This document shows positions 61,658 to 64,000 of a stretch of 64,000 bases of DNA, one piece after another. The stretch is from Pseudocitrobacter cyperus (GTDB lineage: Bacteria > Pseudomonadota > Gammaproteobacteria > Enterobacterales > Enterobacteriaceae). Position numbers and translations under genes: made by a program. The first letter of the stretch is position 1; each line of letters opens with the position of its first letter. The notes beneath the pieces were generated by a model. That model worked only from the letters and a program-made list of their open reading frames with translations, searched no databases and was not told the DNA's origin. Location: assembly GCF_039889165.1 (NCBI RefSeq), contig NZ_JAYMYY010000005.1, positions 62,001 to 126,000 on the forward strand, read 5' to 3'.

Positions 61658-62647
61658 ATGAACAAGTGGGGCGTGGGTTTAACTCTTTTGCTGGCTTCTA
61701 CCAGCGTATTGGCTAAGGATATTCAATTACTTAACGTGTCTTACGATCCGACGCGCGAATTGTACGATCAGTACAACAAAGCATTCAGCGCACACTGGAA
61801 AAAAGAGACGGGCGATAATGTAGTGATCCGTCAGTCACATGGCGGCTCCGGCAAACAGGCGACGTCTGTCATCAACGGTATCGAGGCCGATGTGGTAACG
61901 CTGGCGCTGGCCTATGACGTTGACGCGATTGCCGAACGTGGCCGCATCGATAAGAACTGGATAAAACGCCTGCCGGACAACTCCGCGCCATACACCTCGA
62001 CCATTGTTTTCCTGGTGCGTAAGGGCAATCCGAAACAGATTCATGACTGGAACGACCTGGTGAAGCCTGGCGTATCTGTCATCACGCCGAACCCGAAAAG
62101 CTCCGGCGGCGCGCGCTGGAACTACCTTGCTGCATGGGGTTATGCGCTGCACCACAACAACGGCGACCAGGCTAAAGCGCAGGATTTCGTTAAATCGCTG
62201 TTTAAAAACGTTGAAGTGCTTGATTCCGGCGCGCGCGGCGCAACTAACACCTTTGTTGAACGTGGGATCGGCGATGTGCTGATTGCGTGGGAAAACGAAG
62301 CGCTGCTGGCGACTCATGAGCTGGGCAAAGATAAATTCGAAATCGTTACCCCGAGCGAGTCGATTCTGGCAGAGCCAACCGTCTCTGTGGTCGACAAAGT
62401 GGTGGATAAGAAGGGGACTCAGGCCGTTGCCGAAGCCTATCTGAAGTATCTGTACTCACCGGAAGGTCAGGAGATCGCAGCGAAAAACTTCTATCGCCCG
62501 CGTGACCCGGAAGTGGCGAAGAAGTATGAAAACGCGTTCCCGAAACTGAAACTGTTCACCATCGACGAAGAGTTTGGCGGCTGGGCGAAAGCGCAACAGA
62601 CCCACTTCTCTAACGGCGGTACGTTCGACCAGATCAGTAAACGCTAA
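61658..62647 (+). CDS. sbp: Periplasmic sulfate-binding protein Sbp
   Basis: Sbp is the substrate-binding protein of the CysUWA sulfate/thiosulfate importer. The protein is 329 residues (E. coli length) with a signal peptide (cleavage after SVLA-KD) and the sulfate-binding glycine-rich segments SHGGSGKQA and KSSGGARWNY. In E. coli it lies between pfkA and cdh; here it follows zapB, while cdh is still downstream. Confidence 0.97.
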   Translation: MNKWGVGLTLLLASTSVLAKDIQLLNVSYDPTRELYDQYNKAFSAHWKKETGDNVVIRQSHGGSGKQATSVINGIEADVVTLALAYDVDAIAERGRIDKNWIKRLPDNSAPYTSTIVFLVRKGNPKQIHDWNDLVKPGVSVITPNPKSSGGARWNYLAAWGYALHHNNGDQAKAQDFVKSLFKNVEVLDSGARGATNTFVERGIGDVLIAWENEALLATHELGKDKFEIVTPSESILAEPTVSVVDKVVDKKGTQAVAEAYLKYLYSPEGQEIAAKNFYRPRDPEVAKKYENAFPKLKLFTIDEEFGGWAKAQQTHFSNGGTFDQISKR

Positions 62648-62664
62648 TAATATTCAGAGCGTAA

Positions 62665-62692
62665 GAGCCCGGTGAATTTTACCGGGCTTTTT
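62665..62692 (+). terminator. Terminator after sbp
   Basis: AGCCCGGT / ACCGGGCT stem followed by TTTTTT, 18 bases past the sbp stop. Confidence 0.85.
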
Positions 62693-62748
62693 TATTTGTC
62701 ACGATTATGCGGTACCCTTGCCCCTCACTGAACTACAGGGAACGCACA

Positions 62749-63498
62749 ATGAAAAAAGCGGGTTATCTCATTCTGGCAATTATCGTCATTGCTCTCGCGG
62801 CGGGCGCAGCCTGGTGGAAGTGGGCCGGAAATCCGAACGCGCTGCGTACCATCGTGCTTGACCAGTGTCTCCCCAATCAGCTACTGCATCAGGATCCTGC
62901 GCCGTGCGCTGACGTCAACCCGGATGCCGGATATGTCGTTTTCAAAGACCGCAACGGCCCGCTGCAATATCTGCTGATGCCCACTTATCGTATTAATGGT
63001 ACGGAAAGCCCGCTGCTGCTGGAGCCGTATACGGCGAATTTTTTCTGGCTGGCCTGGCAGGCGCGTAGCTTTATGAGCCAGAAATACGGCCGTGAGATCC
63101 CCGATAGCGCCGTATCGCTGGCAATCAACTCGCGCAGTGGCCGCACGCAAAACCACTTCCATATTCATATCTCCTGCCTGCGTAGCGATATTCGCATGCA
63201 GCTTGACCAGAATATGGCGAAAATCAGCACCCGCTGGTTGCCGCTACCCGGTGGCCTGCGGGGTCATGAATATCTGGCGCGTCGCGTAACCGAAAGCGAA
63301 CTGGTAAAAAGCAGCCCCTTCATGATGCTGGCGGAAGAGGTGCCTGACGCGCGCGATCATATGGGCAGCTATGCGCTGGCGATGGTGCGATTAAGCGATG
63401 AAAGCTTTGTCCTGCTGGCAACACAGCGCAATTTGCTGGCGCTAAACCGCGCGTCTGCCGAGGAAATTCAGGATCATCAATGTGATATTCTGAAGTAA
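62749..63498 (+). CDS. cdh: CDP-diacylglycerol pyrophosphatase Cdh
   Basis: Cdh hydrolyses CDP-diacylglycerol to phosphatidate and CMP at the inner membrane. The product is 249 residues from ATG 62749 (after CAGGGAA) with an N-terminal membrane anchor. The HIT-like histidine triad is QNHFHIHISC around residue 140. It matches E. coli Cdh (251) throughout. The frame back to 62707 has no ribosome-binding site. Confidence 0.95.
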   Translation: MKKAGYLILAIIVIALAAGAAWWKWAGNPNALRTIVLDQCLPNQLLHQDPAPCADVNPDAGYVVFKDRNGPLQYLLMPTYRINGTESPLLLEPYTANFFWLAWQARSFMSQKYGREIPDSAVSLAINSRSGRTQNHFHIHISCLRSDIRMQLDQNMAKISTRWLPLPGGLRGHEYLARRVTESELVKSSPFMMLAEEVPDARDHMGSYALAMVRLSDESFVLLATQRNLLALNRASAEEIQDHQCDILK

Positions 63499-63571
63499 CC
63501 CTACCTGTTCTGGCGTTTACCTGACTCGTCTGCCGTCGTATTCTTGCTGAAAAAAACGACAGGAGTCAGGT

Positions 63572-64000
63572 ATGTCGCTCTGGTTTTCCCATCCTCTTTT
63601 CCTTCCATCGCTCATTGTTGGCATTACCATCATCCTCTGGGCGACATCGCTGTTGCCTGAATTTATCACTGCGCTTTTATTCTTCACTGTCGCGATGGCG
63701 GCGAAAATCGCCCCGCCGGAGGTGATTTTCGGCGGCTTTGCCTCATCGGCGTTCTGGCTGGTATTTAGCGGCTTTGTGCTTGGCGTAGCGATTCGCAAAA
63801 CGGGGCTTGCCGACCGGGCGGCGAGGGCGCTGTCGGCAAGACTGACCGATTCCTGGCTGCGCATGGTGGCGAGCGTGGTCTTGCTGAGTTATGCGCTGGC
63901 GTTTGTGATGCCCTCAAACATGGGGCGAATCGCGCTGCTGATGCCGATAGTCGCGGCGATGGCCTCGCGCGCGGGCATCAAAGAGGGCACGCGGTCATGG
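63572..64000 (+). CDS. DASS/SLC13-type anion transporter, N-terminal part (runs off the window)
   Basis: The first 143 codons show a signal-like start, several membrane helices and the text FWLVFSGFVLGVAIRKTGLADRAA followed by VMPSNMGRIALLMPIVAAMA, as in divalent anion:sodium symporters (CitT/DASS/YbhI type). CAGGAGTCAGG precedes ATG 63572. In E. coli cdh is followed by tpiA, so this is an inserted accessory gene. The substrate cannot be told. Confidence 0.75.
   Translation, partial: MSLWFSHPLFLPSLIVGITIILWATSLLPEFITALLFFTVAMAAKIAPPEVIFGGFASSAFWLVFSGFVLGVAIRKTGLADRAARALSARLTDSWLRMVASVVLLSYALAFVMPSNMGRIALLMPIVAAMASRAGIKEGTRSW

Overview
The window is chromosomal DNA of a member of the Enterobacteriaceae. 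Long stretches keep the E. coli/Salmonella gene order at near-identical protein lengths (ibpA-ibpB-yidE-yidH-yidG, emrD-ivbL-ilvB-ilvN, yicN-adeD-adeQ-nepI-yicS-yicL, selC-yicJ-yicI-yicH-xanP-gltS). The protein sequences differ from E. coli in many places and several E. coli neighbours are missing. A relative such as Citrobacter, Enterobacter, Leclercia or Salmonella is therefore more likely than E. coli. The genus cannot be fixed from this sequence alone.

Layout. 1-5 kb: a fragment of yidQ, the small heat-shock genes ibpA and ibpB with RNA-thermometer leaders, the transporter-like yidE, and the yidHGF operon with a full-length radical-SAM sulfatase maturase. 5-11 kb: dsdA without dsdC or dsdX, an unknown gene, emrD, and the attenuated ivbL-ilvBN operon. 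11-17.5 kb: yicN, adenine deaminase and adenine permease, nepI, yicS and yicL; uhpABCT is absent. 17.5-34.7 kb is an accessory block. It holds murQ-murP (N-acetylmuramate use), a TetR-controlled RND efflux operon (EefABC type) followed by a Bcr-like pump, a DUF1471 protein, an Old Yellow Enzyme, a second cyclopropane synthase with a small membrane protein, two outer-membrane porins and a lipoprotein.

34.76-49.55 kb is a genomic island of about 14.8 kb in the 3' end of selC (tRNA-Sec). It is bounded by a 14-bp direct repeat and carries a P4-type integrase next to the tRNA. One half holds RadC, DUF932 and a cluster of small secreted or membrane proteins, including an IrmA-like one. The middle holds a ribbon-helix-helix-tailed unknown protein, AlpA, a Gp2/YfjJ-type protein with an HUH motif and a zinc-ribbon protein, several behind hairpin-rich leaders. 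The other half holds a BCCT betaine/choline transporter, a DUF2254 membrane protein and a frameshifted IS3-family element.

49.5-58.4 kb: selC, yicJ-yicI (alpha-xyloside uptake and hydrolysis), yicH, xanP and gltS. 58.4-64 kb: the order departs from E. coli. gltS is followed by glpK-glpF (no glpX), then zapB, sbp, cdh and the start of a DASS-type transporter. In E. coli these groups lie far apart or in another order, so this end is either a real rearrangement or an assembly join.

Most of the window is transport, drug efflux and nutrient salvage. The least explained parts are the selC island modules, the accessory block between yicL and selC, and the gltS/glpK and zapB/sbp junctions.
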